Source: Cephalopachus bancanus (Eukaryota > Chordata > Mammalia > Primates > Tarsiidae). Taken from it: a stretch of DNA of 64,000 bases. Where the stretch lies: the NCBI GenBank assembly GCA_027257055.1, contig JAPVLO010000180.1, positions 2,426,001 to 2,490,000 of the forward strand. Direction: 5' to 3'. Under the pieces are notes generated by a model. It saw only the letters and a program-made list of their open reading frames with translations. It was not told where the DNA came from and did no database searches. Shown in pieces: positions 42,828-56,320 of the stretch. Made by a program: the position numbers and the translations under genes. Within the stretch, counting starts at the first letter, position 1. Each line of letters starts with the position of its first letter.

Positions 42828-43105
42828 ATTTCTGAGTCAGGGTCTCACTCTCTCACCTGGGCTGGAGTGCAGTGGCACAAACCCAACTCTCCACAGCCTT
42901 GACCTCCTGGGCTCAGGTGATCCTTCTGCCTCAGCCTCCCTAATAGCTGGGACACCACCATGCCCGGCTAATCTTTTAATTTTTTTGTAGAGACAAGGTC
43001 TCACTATGTTGCCCTGGCTGGTCTTGAACTTCTAGGCTCAAGCTACGCTCCTGTCTTGGCCTCCCAAAGTGCTGGGAAACAGGCGTGAGCCACCACACCC
43101 GGCCT
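42828..43105 (-). repeat. Alu, J-like dimer
   Basis: CTGAGTCAGGGTCTCACTC to GAGCCACCACACCCGGCC. The poly-T is lost. Confidence 0.9.
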
Positions 43106-43390
43106 CTGACTGTATTCTTCTGTGTGTGAATATCCAGTTTCCCCATACCATTCATTGAAAGGACTGTCCTTTCCCCCATTGGCTTGTCTTCCTCCTTAGC
43201 CAAGAACCGTTTGACTGAATACGCATGGGTTCATTTCTGGGCCCTCTGCTTTGCTCAGTTGATCTATATGTCTGTACCCACACCAGTCCTTCATTGTCTT
43301 GATGACTGTAATGATGCAGTTTTGAAATCAGGAGGAGTGAGTTTCCACTTTGTGCTTTGTCAGGATTGTTCTGGCAGTTAAGGGATCCTA

Positions 43391-44206
<816 letters not shown>

Positions 44207-44798
44207 TGTCACCCCGTTATCTTCCTTTATTCTTAACCATTTTTGGCAGGTTGATTTATCTGGTTAAGATATTTCCACACTTTGCTAATGCCTCTTGATC
44301 GTGGTTGCTGGACAGTGTCATGGCTCATGTTCATGCTTTTTCACAGCAGTTATCGAACATCATTTCTTTGTTTGAGTCCTGAGAAAGATTCAGGCTGGGG
44401 ACACTCGTGGGCAGCTCTGGTTCATGGGAATCCTCAGCCCGTGCCTGAGCAGGTGACTGGTGAGCGGGCCTGGGTGGTAGTGACGGGGGAAGAAGGCTGG
44501 GCCCAGAGGTGACACTACGAGGCCTGTCCTTACTGGCAGCTGCGCCGCTCCACGAGACTTCAGCCCTCAGCCCTCAGCCCTGCTCTCCCGCTGTCCTGCT
44601 CTGTGCGGCGTTTTCTGATTTTCTCATGTTTGTCATAGTTTCTCAGTTATCTCAGTGAGGTTGAGAGGAGAGTGGTATCACTTCATCTGTTTACTAGAAT
44701 AACCCTCCTGGCTGCTGGTCACAACCATCTTGTTTACCTCAGCTGAAGTTGTGCCGCAGGTGTTTGGGTTGGAGAGTGGCTAAAACCCCTGCATTTTG
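44207..44798. other. Intron 2, nothing recognised
   Basis: No repeat or exon identified. Confidence 0.4.
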
Positions 44799-45106
44799 GC
44801 CGGGCTCGGTGGCTCAGCCTGTCATCCCAGCACTTTGAGGGGCCGAGGCGAGTGGATAGCCTAAGCCCACGGATTCGAGACCAGCCTGGGCAACTTGGCG
44901 GACCTCATCTCTACAATAAATCAAAAACTAGCTGGGCATGGTAGTGCGCGCCTCTGGTTCCGGCTCCTTGGAAGGCTGAGGCGGAAGAATCTCCAGAGCC
45001 CAGCGGGTCGACGCTGGGGTGGCCATGAGCGTGCCACTGCACTTCAGCCTGGGTGACGGAGTGAGACTCCGACTCAAACCCCCCCAAAAAAAACACAGAA
45101 AAAAAC
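44799..45106 (+). repeat. Alu, full dimer, young-looking
   Basis: GGCCGGGCTCGGTGGCTCAG start; the tail begins with a C run (ACCCCCCCAAAAAAAA). Confidence 0.93.
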
Positions 45107-46327
45107 CCCTGCATTTTGCTCACAGGTGAAATGAGAATACTAGAAATACACATCACCTCCTAGCACTATGTAAACGTCAAGTCAGAATTTCGAGGGAAGA
45201 GCTTCAGAGGCGGCAGCATTGCCACATCTTTACAGCCATCCTTGCCTTCTCCTTTCTGAGTTAATCACTGTTCCGAACTTTGTGTTCTTGCTGGCTTGTT
45301 ACCATGTATGTGTGTGTAAGTTTTGGGAATTTATACAAAGGTTTTTTGTAGATCTTTTATGTTGATATGCTTCGTAAATGTTCGTGTGTCTGTTGGGTGT
45401 TATGCGAAATACTCTCAGAGTTTCACGAGCCTTTGGTTCCTTAGTTCTTTCACCGTTCTTTTCAGATTACAGAGGTCATTAGTCCTTGCAAATGAAGATT
45501 CAGACCTGGAGATACAACAGAAAGGGAATGGTCCTCACAGTCTCCCTGAAAACTCAACCAGAATCCTACCAACAGTTGACAGTTTTCCCCATCTGTCTTT
45601 TTTCCCTCTTCCCCTTCGTTTGAAGAGCTTTTCCCAACTGCAGAGCCCTGTGCCACCCTTCTGGGCGAGGAGCGGCCTTGTGCCACCCTTCTGGGTGGGG
45701 AGCCGGACACTCTTCTGTTGGTGGCGCCCACGAATATTGCCCCCTTGAGTTTTGCGCCGTTGCGGCCTTTCTTAGCAGTGCCCTTGGACACACACCGCAG
45801 GTCATTCGGGTGTGGCGATGCCGCTCTCGTGTCACTGCGCCGTCTCGTGACCAGCATTCTGTTGACGCGCGTCGTTGGTGAGTTTCACTTCTTTATGATT
45901 TGCTCAGAAGTACTTTGTGCATAGCATGTGCCAGGCACTGGGCTTGCAGCTTTGCAGACTTGCAGCTCTGAACACCTTTGCGTGTGTTTCTGAAAACTTG
46001 TGCACATACTTGTGAAGGATAAACGCCTGACGCGAAGTTGTTGGGCCTCAAAATGGGAAGAGTTAGTATTTTGCTGTCCAGCTTTCGGAGGGAAATGTGG
46101 TAGTAGCTTCAGAAGCATCGTACCCGTGGTACTCAATGGCTTGTGAAGGGACTGGTTTCGCGGCACTCTCAGCAGCATTGCCCCACTGATCTTCTAGTCA
46201 TTGATCATCTGATAGCGAAAAAATTAATGAGCGTCAGCTCTGTTTTAGATGCTCAGATTCTTGAATACTACAATACCCTTCTTAAGTTTCTGGCTATAAT
46301 CAAACAGGTTTGAAGTGATATGCACAT
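45107..46327. other. Intron 2, unassigned; contains a 30-bp tandem repeat
   Basis: Holds two 30-bp units (45649-45678, 45679-45708; TGTGCCACCCTTCTGGG...) in a GC-rich block of about 250 bp. It could be part of an antisense LTR, but that is unproven. Confidence 0.4.
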
Positions 46328-47031
<704 letters not shown>

Positions 47032-47789
47032 AAGTGTGTGATGAGGATTTAATTTGGGTATGGCCACGTAGTCTAATTGCAGGAAGACAGAAGTGTGAGG
47101 CGGGCTTTAGGGGGTTTGTTGTCTAGTTTGGGAGGTAATGTTAAAAGCATAGAAAAGCATAGCGAGCGGAAGTGTGTTTGTGTGGTGAGCATGTACCTTG
47201 TGTGCCTGGAGTGTAATATTGTGTTGACCCAGTGAATGCAGAATTCAGTCAAGGCTTCTCTAGTGAAACTTGAGGGAGCTTGGGGAGCCATGAGAAATGA
47301 AAGTGGTGTAATTGTGAGACCTGCCAGTGAAGAGACAGCTGCAGTTGAGGGAGACCCGGGAGGCTTATGGAGTGGAGGTTTGCTAGGGGAGAGGGGCGGC
47401 CGTTGTTATGGATCCTGCAGATGGAGGGGTAGACGTGGAGACTGAAGTCCGCTTGAGCTGAGGGAGGAGGGTGGTCATGATGCTAAGAATGGCCGCCTTG
47501 TGCTGTGCAGGGGGCGCCTTGTAGAAGGCAGCGCTAGGCCTTGAGCGGTGGTGGCGGCGGAAAGTAAGAGGAGGCAGGACATGAGAAGATTGCAGGAAAT
47601 GGGCATAGTGGCTGGACTAAAGAAACAAGCGATTCCTAGTGACTGGATGCCAGCAGATGCTCTCCTCTGCCGTAATTCTGAGTCAAGGTCACTGTTTCAT
47701 GAGACCGCAGTACTCTGACCTCCCCAGGTGACCTTTGCAACTGTTGTATTGGGGGGGAAAGTGTTTTAGTATTAAACATTGCTGATTTT
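47032..47789. other. Intron 2, nothing recognised
   Basis: Purine-rich stretch with no known family that I can name. Confidence 0.4.
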
Positions 47790-48087
47790 CTTTTATTTAC
47801 TTTTTGAAGTCATGGTATCACTTTGTCTCCCAGGCAGGAGTGCAGTGGCACGATCAGATCACGGCTCACTGCAGCCTCAATCTCGGACCATACTTCCACC
47901 TCAGCTTCCTAAGTAGCTGGAACTACAGGTGCATGCCACCATATCTGGCTAATTTTTTGATTTTTTTTATACTGATGAGGTCTCACTCTGTTACCCAGGC
48001 TGGTCTTGAACTTCTGGGCTCAAACAAGTCCTCCCACCTCAGCCTCCCAAAGTGCTGGCATTACAGGTGTGAGCCACCATGCCTGGC
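47790..48087 (-). repeat. Alu, J-like dimer
   Basis: GTCATGGTATCACTTTGTCT to GAGCCACCATGCCTGGCT. First of three antisense Alus in a row. Confidence 0.9.
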
Positions 48088-48103
48088 TTGTTTTAGTTTT
48101 AAT

Positions 48104-48400
48104 TTTTTTATTTTTTTTGAGCCAGAATCTCACTCTCTTGCTCAGGCTGGAGTGCAGTGGCACGCTCATGGCCACCACAGCCTCGACCTGCTGGGTTCAG
48201 GCCATCCTTCCGCCTCAGCCTTTCAAGTGCCCGAAACCCACAGGCTTGCGCCACCAGGCTCAGCTAATTTTTTTATTTATTGTAGAGATGAGATCTCGCC
48301 AAGTTGCCCAGGCTAGCCTTGAACTCCTGAGCTCAGGCAGTCCTCTTGCCTTGGCCTCCCAAAGTGCTGAGATTACAGGAATGAGCCATTGCGCCTGGCT
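48104..48400 (-). repeat. Alu, full dimer
   Basis: GAGCCAGAATCTCACTCTC to GAGCCATTGCGCCTGGCT. Confidence 0.92.
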
Positions 48401-48616
48401 TATTTTTTTTTTTTAAGAGACAGTGTCTTAACTCTGTCACCCAGACTGGAGTGCAGTGGGGTGATCATAGCTTGCTGCAGCCATGAGCTTCCGGGCTCAA
48501 GTGATCTTCTGGCCTCAGCCTCCCAGTTAACTGTGGCTACAAGTGCATACCACACCCAGATAATTTTCTGATTTTTTTTTGTAGGGATGAAGTCTTGCTA
48601 TATTGCCCAGGCTGTC
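48401..48616 (-). repeat. Alu, truncated in the left arm
   Basis: AAGAGACAGTGTCTTAACTC to CTATATTGCCCAGGCTG, where it stops. Confidence 0.87.
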
Positions 48617-49084
48617 ATGTTTATTAATATAATGACTGACTTCTGTATAGGTAGAATTCCTTCAGATGACTAGTTCGCTACATTTTATGTAAATCTCATT
48701 AAATTAAAAAAAGTTGTTGTGTATGTAGGCTTATTATTTGTAAAAATGTTCACATAAGGCAGTGTTCAGTGATGACTATTTATTTTATTTGTTTATTTAG
48801 GTACTGACACATACAGGTTTTAAAGACGTGGGGAATGATGCCTATCTATAAACCATATAGATACTGTCTAGTCACGTGTTTGTGGAAAGCATTGTATGCC
48901 TGTTGTTTTCAACAAGCTAAGAAACAGATGACTGAGAATGGGCTAGTTTGCTAACACAGAGGAATGCCTGCGTTTATTTCTTCTCTTACAGCTGTATGAA
49001 AATATAAATTTTTTGTGTGTTTTTTTATTTTTACGTGTTTGAGGCTTGACCCTCCTTACTTTATAAAACTAAACTTAATTTTTT
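48617..49084. other. Intron 2, nothing recognised
   Basis: AT-rich, no landmark. Confidence 0.4.
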
Positions 49085-50095
49085 TGCCCAATCTTTTTTA
49101 TTGTGGTGAAATCGCATAAACTTGTTATTGTGACTATCTAGTCCAGTGGTGTTGTGTTTATGTCGGGCAGGTGCCCCCGCTGTCCATTCCTAGAACCCTC
49201 ATCTTGAAAAGCTGAGACCCCGTGCCCATTACACAGTCAATCCAGCTCTGGTTCCTGGCAGCCACTGTCCTGCTTTCTGTCTCTGCGGGTGTGGCTGTGT
49301 GGGGCCTTCCTGTGAGTGGAGTCACACAACAGTTGCTTTTCTGAGACTGGGTCACTTGCGTTGTAGCATGTGCCAGGTTTGCATTCCTTTTAAGGCTGAG
49401 TAGTACTGCGTGTTTGTGTACACCACAGTTTGCTTATCTGTCCGCCCATTGAGGGACACTCTGCTTCAGTGTTTTAGCTTTTGTGAACCCGAGTGTGTCT
49501 CTTGAAGAGCCTGTGGTTCGTTCTTTTGAGTGTATGCCCAGAAGCTGAGTGACTGCATCATATGACAGTTCTCTTCTAATTTTTTGAGGAATGACCATGC
49601 TGGTTTTCGTGGCAGCTGTGCCATCTGAAGTCCCACCTGCAGGGCACAGAGCTCCACTTTCTTCACATCCTTGCCAGCACCTATTGTTTTCTGTATTTTT
49701 TTTTTTTGAGTTGGAGTCTCACTCCGTCGCCCAGGTTGGAGCGCAGTGGCACACTCACAGCCACCCCAGCGTCGACCTGCTGGGCTCCGGCGGTCCTTCC
49801 GCCTCAGTCTTCCAAGTAGCCAGAGCTACAGGCATACTGCACACCACCATGCCTGGCTCATTTTTGATTTATTGTAGAGGTGAGATCTAGCCAAGTAGGA
49901 TGGCCACCAAGTAGGAGCCCAGCCTATATATATATATTTTTAACAGTAGCCATCCTCCTGGGTGTGAGGGGTGTCTGATGATCATTTCTCTAGTAATTAG
50001 TGATGAGCAGCTTGTCTTGTGCTTTTGTGCTTATTGGCCTTTTGTGCATATTCTTTGACAAAATATCTATCCAGGTCCCTTGCCCATGTTTAAAT
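49085..50095 (-). mobile_element. Antisense L1 3' region split by an Alu
   Basis: TTTTATTGTGGTGAAATCGC, GAGTGGAGTCACACAACAGT and CTTTTAAGGCTGAGTAGTAC; after the Alu, AGTAGCCATCCTCCTGGGTG and TTTGACAAAATATCTATCC. Confidence 0.8.
49698..49915 (-). repeat. Alu inserted in L1, left arm lost
   Basis: GAGTTGGAGTCTCACTCCG through the linker, then it breaks at AGATCTAGCCAAGTAGG. Confidence 0.87.
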
Positions 50096-50549
50096 TGGGC
50101 TGCTTTTCATTGTTGGATTTAGGAATCCTGTCCCCACCACACCCCTTGTGCTTTAGATGCCAGAATATGTGAGAGGAGAAATAAAATAAGTCGAGAGTAT
50201 TCTCTGGGAGGTGATAGGCCAGTCCCTGGCGGGTGATGGGAAGCGAGTGGTAGCCCAGGGTCTTAGTTGAGGTGGTATCGTATGTGTGTTTGTTCATTGT
50301 TACTTGACAGTTTAATTACAGGATTAGCTAGACTGAGCCATGGTAATCCACAAAGCTACCTCTAAACCTCTTGATATCTCTCTTCCCTGCATTGGCCATT
50401 TTATAAGCCCGATTAACCCAGGCACTAATTGCTAGGAAGCATTGTTGACCACAAACATGTCAGTGGAAACTAGTTTATCAAAAGGGTCAATGTAATACTT
50501 CCGGGGGTGGGGAGACTTGGCAGGTATCATATTTTATTAAGAATATTTA
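50096..50549. other. Intron 2, nothing recognised
   Basis: No repeat or exon identified. Confidence 0.4.
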
Positions 50550-50834
50550 GCCGGGTGAAGTGGCTCATGCCTGTAATCCCAGCACTTTGGGAGGCTGAGG
50601 TGAGAGGATTGCCTGAGCCCATGGGTTTGAGACCAGCCTGGGCAACATGGCAAGACATCATCTCTACAATAAAAAATTAGCTGGGTGTGGTGGCACACAC
50701 TTGTAGTTGCAGCTACTTGCAAGGCTGAAGCAGAAGGATCACCTAAGCCCAGCAAGTCGATGCTGCGGTGGCTGTGAGTGTGCCACTGCGCTCCAACCTG
50801 GGCAACGGGAGTGAGACTCCAACTCAAAAAAAAA
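50550..50834 (+). repeat. Alu, full dimer
   Basis: GCCGGGTGAAGTGGCTCATG to CTCCAACTCAAAAAAAAAG. Confidence 0.92.
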
Positions 50835-51492
50835 GTAACATTTAGGCATGTTAAAATATCTTTTACTTAGATATCTTACCAAGGCCAAGTCATTGTTATT
50901 AAATAGGTGGGAGAATGTAGCTGCTGGACTGCCTTTTTCCCTGAAAATTTGATTTCTTTTAAAAATTAGAAACTTTTGATGAGACCCTATAGAACTGAAA
51001 ATATATTACACATATATAGTGTCTTACTGTTTTCAGAATGATTTCACAGTGGTTTTGCATCTGATCCACAAAACAATCTAAAAGCAGCTGAGAAAAGTGT
51101 TACAGTTGCCGTTTTGATTGAGATGTAAAAAAGGCTTGGAAATCTTATGTGAATTTCCTACCCCCCTTCACTCAAGATTTTTATTTTACTCAACTGTAAG
51201 CAAACAGAAGAATTAACACCACTATCAACAAGTTGCAGACTGACTTTTCTTACTCCAGAAAAGACCAATTTAAGAGACACAAATTTAAGAATTCCTGATA
51301 ACCCTTTACCTAGCACTCCTACCTGTCTAGATGACCATACCCCAGTGAATTTCTCAGAGTAATATAGATAGTAACCAGTAGAGCTAAGGCTAGGATGCAG
51401 GCATATTATGTTCTCCAGGTAAGTTTAAAATTTAATTTAAACCCCCCTACACCCCAACCTAGAGTAATCATAATTGTTAAATCAGTGGCCTT
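50835..51492. other. Intron 2, nothing recognised
   Basis: AT-rich single-copy-looking sequence. Confidence 0.4.
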
Positions 51493-51620
51493 AGCCTGGC
51501 ATGGTAGCTCATACCTGTAATACCAGCACTTTGGGAGGTCGAGGTGAGAGAATTGCCCGAGCCCAGGAGTTTGAGACCAGCCTGGAAAACATGGCGAGAC
51601 CTCATCTCTACAATTAAAAA
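51493..51620 (+). repeat. Left Alu monomer-like copy
   Basis: GCCTGGCATGGTAGCTCATA to CATCTCTACAATTAAAAA. Confidence 0.82.
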
Positions 51621-51621
51621 A

Positions 51622-51658
51622 ATACACACACGTACACATACACACAGAGACACACCCC
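51622..51658. repeat. (CA)n-rich microsatellite
   Basis: Imperfect ACAC array with GT and GA interruptions, grown from the monomer tail. Confidence 0.85.
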
Positions 51659-51729
51659 AGTAGCCTCATCAATTAGTAATTATAAATTAATCTGAATATA
51701 ATGATAATATTTGAAATTAAGATTAGCTA

Positions 51730-52560
51730 GGGTAAACTTCATGGAATTGTGGCATTGTTTTATTTACTATACTGTATAATATACGATTCCAAAGCATAGG
51801 GGTGTAAAACAGATATTTATTTGTTTATTTGTTTATTATGAGGGGGAGTCTTACTCTGTCACCCAGGCTGGAATGCAGTGGCATGGTCACGGCTACTGCA
51901 GCCTTGACCTGCTGGGCTCGGGCAATCCATCTGCCTCAGCCTCCCAAATAGCCGGAACTACCTCCCAATAGCGAGCCATCATGCCCGGCTAATTTTTAAA
52001 TTTATTGTAGAAATGACATCTCGCTATCTTGCCCAGGCTGATCTCAAACCCTCGGGTTCAGACAGTCCTCTCGCCTCCATCATCCAAAGTGCTGGGATTA
52101 CAAGTGTGAGCCACTGTGCCCAGCAGTGAAACAGACATTTTATTATGCACGTGGATTCTCTAGGTCAAGGATTTGGAAGGACAGTGTGGCCAGCTTGCCT
52201 CTTGTCCCCGGATGCCTGGGGTCTTAGCTCAGAAGACTGAAATGCTTGGGGTGACTTGAGGGGTAGAGGCAGGATCACTTGGCATCTTCGCTGACTTGGC
52301 TGGCAGCTGTGTCGCCTGGTGGCTTGGGCTCAGCCTGGCTGCTGGCTGGAGACCCACATGTGGCTTCTTCCCAGAGTGAGAGCTGGGCTCCACGACCGGG
52401 TGTCCCACAGTGCCAGGAAGGAGGTTCACGACCCAGCCCTGGAGGTTGTGTGGTATCGCACCCACCACATGCTGCTGGGTGAAGCGGCCACCAGGGATCG
52501 TTCCAGAACGTTCAAAGGGAGGGAGATGCAGACCCCGCTGCTCAGTGAGTGCGGCAAGGT
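51730..52560. mobile_element. Old interspersed repeat split by an Alu, family uncertain
   Basis: GGTGTAAAACAGATATTTAT before the Alu, and ACATTTTATTATGCACGTGG with CTCAGAAGACTGAAATGC after it, resemble a common ancient MER/LTR-type repeat. Confidence 0.4.
51815..52124 (-). repeat. Alu, full dimer
   Basis: A TTTG-rich tail, GGGGGAGTCTTACTCTGTC, an internal CTACCTCCCAATAGC duplication, ending CCACTGTGCCCAGC. Confidence 0.88.
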
Positions 52561-53957
52561 TGTGTGAGGACAGGACGGGGTGGCGGGGAGCAGCAGTATG
52601 GCAGCCGACTTTGCAGAGCAGAGTCTGCGTGTTTAAGGCCTAGGGCAGAGCAAGGGATCTGAGTGCAGCCACCCTTTGCCCCTGCCCCAGGGTGTGGTCG
52701 TGTTCCCTGGTTCTTTGTCGTGAACCCAGGAGCATTCGTGGGGTCTTCTCAGACTTTGTTTTCTGATGCTCAAATTGTGGGAAACATAAGCCGCACAACC
52801 TGGATACCTGTGCTTTGTATCCTGCTGTTCTTTGTCACGATCTGCCTTAAAACGGCAGCTGAATACCGGGCTTACCTTGTGGCACACTTAACGTGGCTTG
52901 TGGCCGCTGTCCTGTCATAAAACGGACTCTTCAGAGACAGTCCATACAGATCAGTGCAGCGTGGGCCTGGCTTCTGCTGCGCTCCGTCCCTGGAGCCTGA
53001 CTGTGGTGTACGGTGACCTGGAGCCAGCTTTCCATGGCCGCAGCAGGTCGCCTGGGAGTGCGTTGGGACTGAAGGTTTGATCTCAAATAAGGGCTCGGCA
53101 AAACCAGAGCTCTGCCAGCAAAACGAAGGACACTGCCAGGGTTTGTCTGTCTAGATATAAAGCACTAAGCTGCAAACTCCGCCTTGTCCGTGTGTGCTGC
53201 GCAGCACACAGTGTGTGTCCAGTTGGACACAAAGGTGCGTGTTGGACCTGGGACTGGGAAGCTTGCTAGTTTCCCTTCTGGCGTTAAGTGTCAGGGTCCG
53301 TGGTGTATGGGAATGTCTTGGGGGGTAACTCCAGTGTTGGCTTTGATCCTGAGGAATCAGAGGGTCTCGTGCCGGCTTTACAGGTGTGGACACACCCGTT
53401 GCTTTTGACTCACTGAGAGTTGGCCTGTCTCAGGGAGACTGGTGTTACTCCGGTTTTTCAGAAGGAGGCAGGATGCAACCGTGGCGCCCGAGGCTTTGTC
53501 GCTTCGCCCTCCCTGCTTTTTGCTGGTGTCGTGTCTTGACTCTAGCCTGTTGGAAAGCCTCACTGCTGCTGCCTTTGCTTTAAGCAAGTACTTTTTAAAG
53601 AAACTCACACAAAGACAAAATGGCATGCTATTCTAAATTGACCTTTAATTTACTGTTGTGATTTTCATTCCCAAAGATCCAGTTGTGAACTGGATCTTTT
53701 TTATCCTGAGAATTTCCGTTTTTTGTAATGCATGTCTGTTGTCAGTAAACTCTTAGCCTCTGTTATATGAAAAGTTCTTATTTTACTGTTGTTGAAGCAT
53801 ATTGAATTTCCCGTTGACAGGTTTTTTTTGTTTCTCCACCTTAAAGATTATCTTCTTACCTGTATTATTTCTGATGAGAAGTCATCCTTTATTTGTGTGT
53901 TCCCTTGTTTGTAATATTTCTTTTTTCTCTGGCTGCTTTCAAGAGTTTATAGTGGTC
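52561..53957. other. Intron 2, no gene; contains short palindromes
   Basis: GC-rich to 53570, then AT-rich. Holds the palindromes at 53191-53210, 53214-53231 and 53673-53699. Confidence 0.4.
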
Positions 53958-54229
53958 TTTTTTTTTTTTTTTAGTTGAAGTTTCATTCTATCGCCCAGGC
54001 ACTCTCACGGTCACCCCAGTGTTGACCTGCTGGGCTCTGGCGATCCTTCCACTCAACCTTCCAAGTAGCTGGAACTACAGGCATGCACTACGATGCCTGG
54101 CTAATTTTTGATTTATTGTAGAGACGAGATCTTGCCAAGTTGCCCGGGTTGGTCTCGAACCCGTAGACCATCCACTTGCCTCGGCCTCCCAAAGTGCTGG
54201 GATGACAGGCTGAGCCACCAAACCTGGCC
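53958..54229 (-). repeat. Alu, slightly deleted
   Basis: TTAGTTGAAGTTTCATTCTA, with about 20 bp lost in the right arm, ending GGCTGAGCCACCAAACCTGG. Confidence 0.9.
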
Positions 54230-55149
54230 AGTAGTTGTTTTTCAGTTGTTTGATGTGACTAGGTAGTTTTCTTTGTATTATTTTGCTTGGGGTTTGACTT
54301 TTTAAAAACCTTTTTTCCCCCTCCATCCAGGTTATGGATTATTTATTTATTATGTTTGCAAATATTTTCCTTTTTTATTAATGCCCCATTTTAACTCTCT
54401 CCTTTTTTTGGGACTCCGTTTGTTCTTACACTAGCACTTTGGAGGTTTCTGACTGGAAAAACTGGGTGCTAATGTCATAAATTAAGATTGAAGATGGGTG
54501 TATGCACTTGTAATCTCAAAGCAGAACTTTTCATCTGCTGGCCAGGAGGATGCTGGCGACCTAAGCTTCGATGGAGTGGCTGGTAGAATCTGTCCAAGGA
54601 AGAGCATGTGGAGGAGGGAATGGAGGCTGCAGAGATGGAGAGACTCACTGCCCTACCTGAGTATGCCCACTACCTGAAGCTCTGTTTCAGTTTTAGGCCT
54701 TCGTCATAAACAGCAGCCCTCTCTCCCTCATTTTTAAGGGTGTGAAAAGATGTGAGCCACTTGCTGACCGAATTTCTCAGAGGGCATTTGCTGCAGCATG
54801 CAGCAGACTGCCCAGCTTCAGGAGCAGAGGCTTTGCTCAGAGCCAGCGGTCTGCTGAACAGTGACTTTTGGTGGAAGCCCTGTGGCTCTGGGCATTAGCT
54901 GGTGTCTGCTCTGGCTCTGAGCATTAGCTGGCCTCGTCTCTCTGTGTGTCAGGAACGCTGGGGACAACAGCACATGCCAGGGCCACTTGCTTTTCGTGGT
55001 TGGTGTTACAGCTCTTGCTGGGAAGCAGAAGACTTGAGACCTCTGTGTGTGCTTGCTTTGCTTTAACAGGTACTAGGACTTTATTGAGCAGTTCCTTAGT
55101 GTTAATTTGTTACAGTTCTTTGTGAAGTCATAAATACTCTTCCGTTAAG
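54230..55149. other. Intron 2, nothing recognised
   Basis: No repeat or exon identified. Confidence 0.4.
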
Positions 55150-55336
55150 AAGGATCTACAATAAATAAAAAAATTAGCCAGGTGTGGTAGTGTGCACCTG
55201 TAGTTCCAGCTACTTGGAAGGCTGAGGTGGAAGGATTGCTGGAGCCCAGAACATCGAGGCTGTGGTGACTGGGAGCGGTCACTGCACTCCAGTCTGGGTG
55301 ACAGAGTGAGACTCCAACTCAAAAAAAAAAAAAAAG
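55150..55336 (+). repeat. Alu right arm with linker
   Basis: ATCTACAATAAATAAAAAAA to CTCCAACTC and poly-A; the left arm is missing. It lies 525 bp upstream of exon 3. Confidence 0.9.
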
Positions 55337-55861
55337 AAGGATGACTCCATGTGGTAATTTTTTAAAACTAAGCAGTCTTTTGTATGCAAATGATTACAAA
55401 ATGAGTGTCTTAGTAACTCATAGAAGTTTTGAGGTTTTAAATTTTCTCATGAACATTTGTGTAATTGAATATAGAGCACCAAACCAAAACACAACAAAGA
55501 AAAACAAGCAAAAAACGTTTAATTCTTAGAAAGAGTTCTCCTGGGGAGAGTTGTTGCCTTCCCTAGATTGTTATTAGCCGAGAGACTGTTTAGGATGAAG
55601 CAAAATGATGAAGGGGTTTGTTGTACTTTGACTGTATTGTGCTTAGGGATTCAGAGTAAAGAATGACTAAGTACTTGCAGTTCAACCCCTTGGAATGACT
55701 TCTCATGACACAAGATGAACTCAGGGCAGTGCTTTCTGCTTTTGTCCTGTTAGCCTTAACCTTTCAGAGTCTGGCACTCACGTTTTCAGAAGTGCTTGGA
55801 TATTGCAGGTGGGTACAGCCTTGGATTTGCTATTGAAGTACTATTTTTCTTTTCTTCCTAG
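55337..55861. other. End of intron 2
   Basis: Single-copy-looking sequence ending in the polypyrimidine tract and AG of the exon 3 acceptor. Confidence 0.6.
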
Positions 55862-55946
55862 TTCAAAGCAGTATTCAGCGATTTCAAGAGAAGTTTTTTA
55901 TTTTTGCTTTGACACCTCAACAAGTTAGAGAAATATGCATATCCAG
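55862..55946 (+). CDS. PIAS2: PIAS2 coding exon 3 (residues 167-195, PINIT domain)
   Basis: The first two bases complete Val167. The exon then reads QSSIQRFQEKFFIFALTPQQ and VREICIS, and ends with two bases of Arg195. This matches the PIAS2-specific segment; PIAS1 has a clearly different N-terminal half here (QRFRETCFAFALTPQQ). It is part of the PINIT fold that contacts SUMO targets. The acceptor is TTCTTCCTAG ending at 55861; the donor is CAG|GTAAGA at 55947. The frame is intact and 85 bases join phase 1 to phase 2. Only about a quarter of codons end in G/C, in contrast to exon 2. Confidence 0.97.
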
Positions 55947-55984
55947 GTAAGAGAAATGTTTGGAAAATGTTTCTCCAAAAATGT

Positions 55985-56320
55985 TCGTGTGTTTGTCTGC
56001 TCGGGCTGCCATGACAAAGTGCCACAGACTTGGGGGCTTCAACAATGACTTTTCCTCAGGATTCTGGAGGCTATTAGGATGAGGGTGTCGGCAGGTTCAG
56101 TTTCTCATTGGCCCACATGTCTTCTTGTGTGGCCCGTTCTCTGCCAGCACCTCCTGGTGCCTTTTCTTTTTCGTAGAGGGACACCAGTCATGTTGGATTA
56201 ACCTTAACTGCCTTCTTAAAGCCGTGTCTCCAGTTGCAATCACACTGGGGGTCAGGGCTTCAACATAGGAATTGGGGGCGGGGCGGGGGGCCACACAGTT
56301 CAGTCTGCCACTTGACCTTT
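55985..56320. mobile_element. Old interspersed repeat, family uncertain
   Basis: TGCTCGGGCTGCCATGACAA, AGGGACACCAGTCATGTTGG and GGTCAGGGCTTCAACATAGG follow the order of a very common mammalian repeat that I cannot name with confidence. Confidence 0.6.

Larger units (their letters stand above)
41890..43390 (-). mobile_element. Antisense L1 remnant with Alu pieces
   Basis: GGTTGTCCATGAGTGGACAC, GTGCTGTTCTCCACAGCAGC, GGTAGGGGTCCAACTTAGTT and TTGATCTATATGTCTGTACC run in reverse-complement L1 order between the Alu scraps. Confidence 0.78.
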
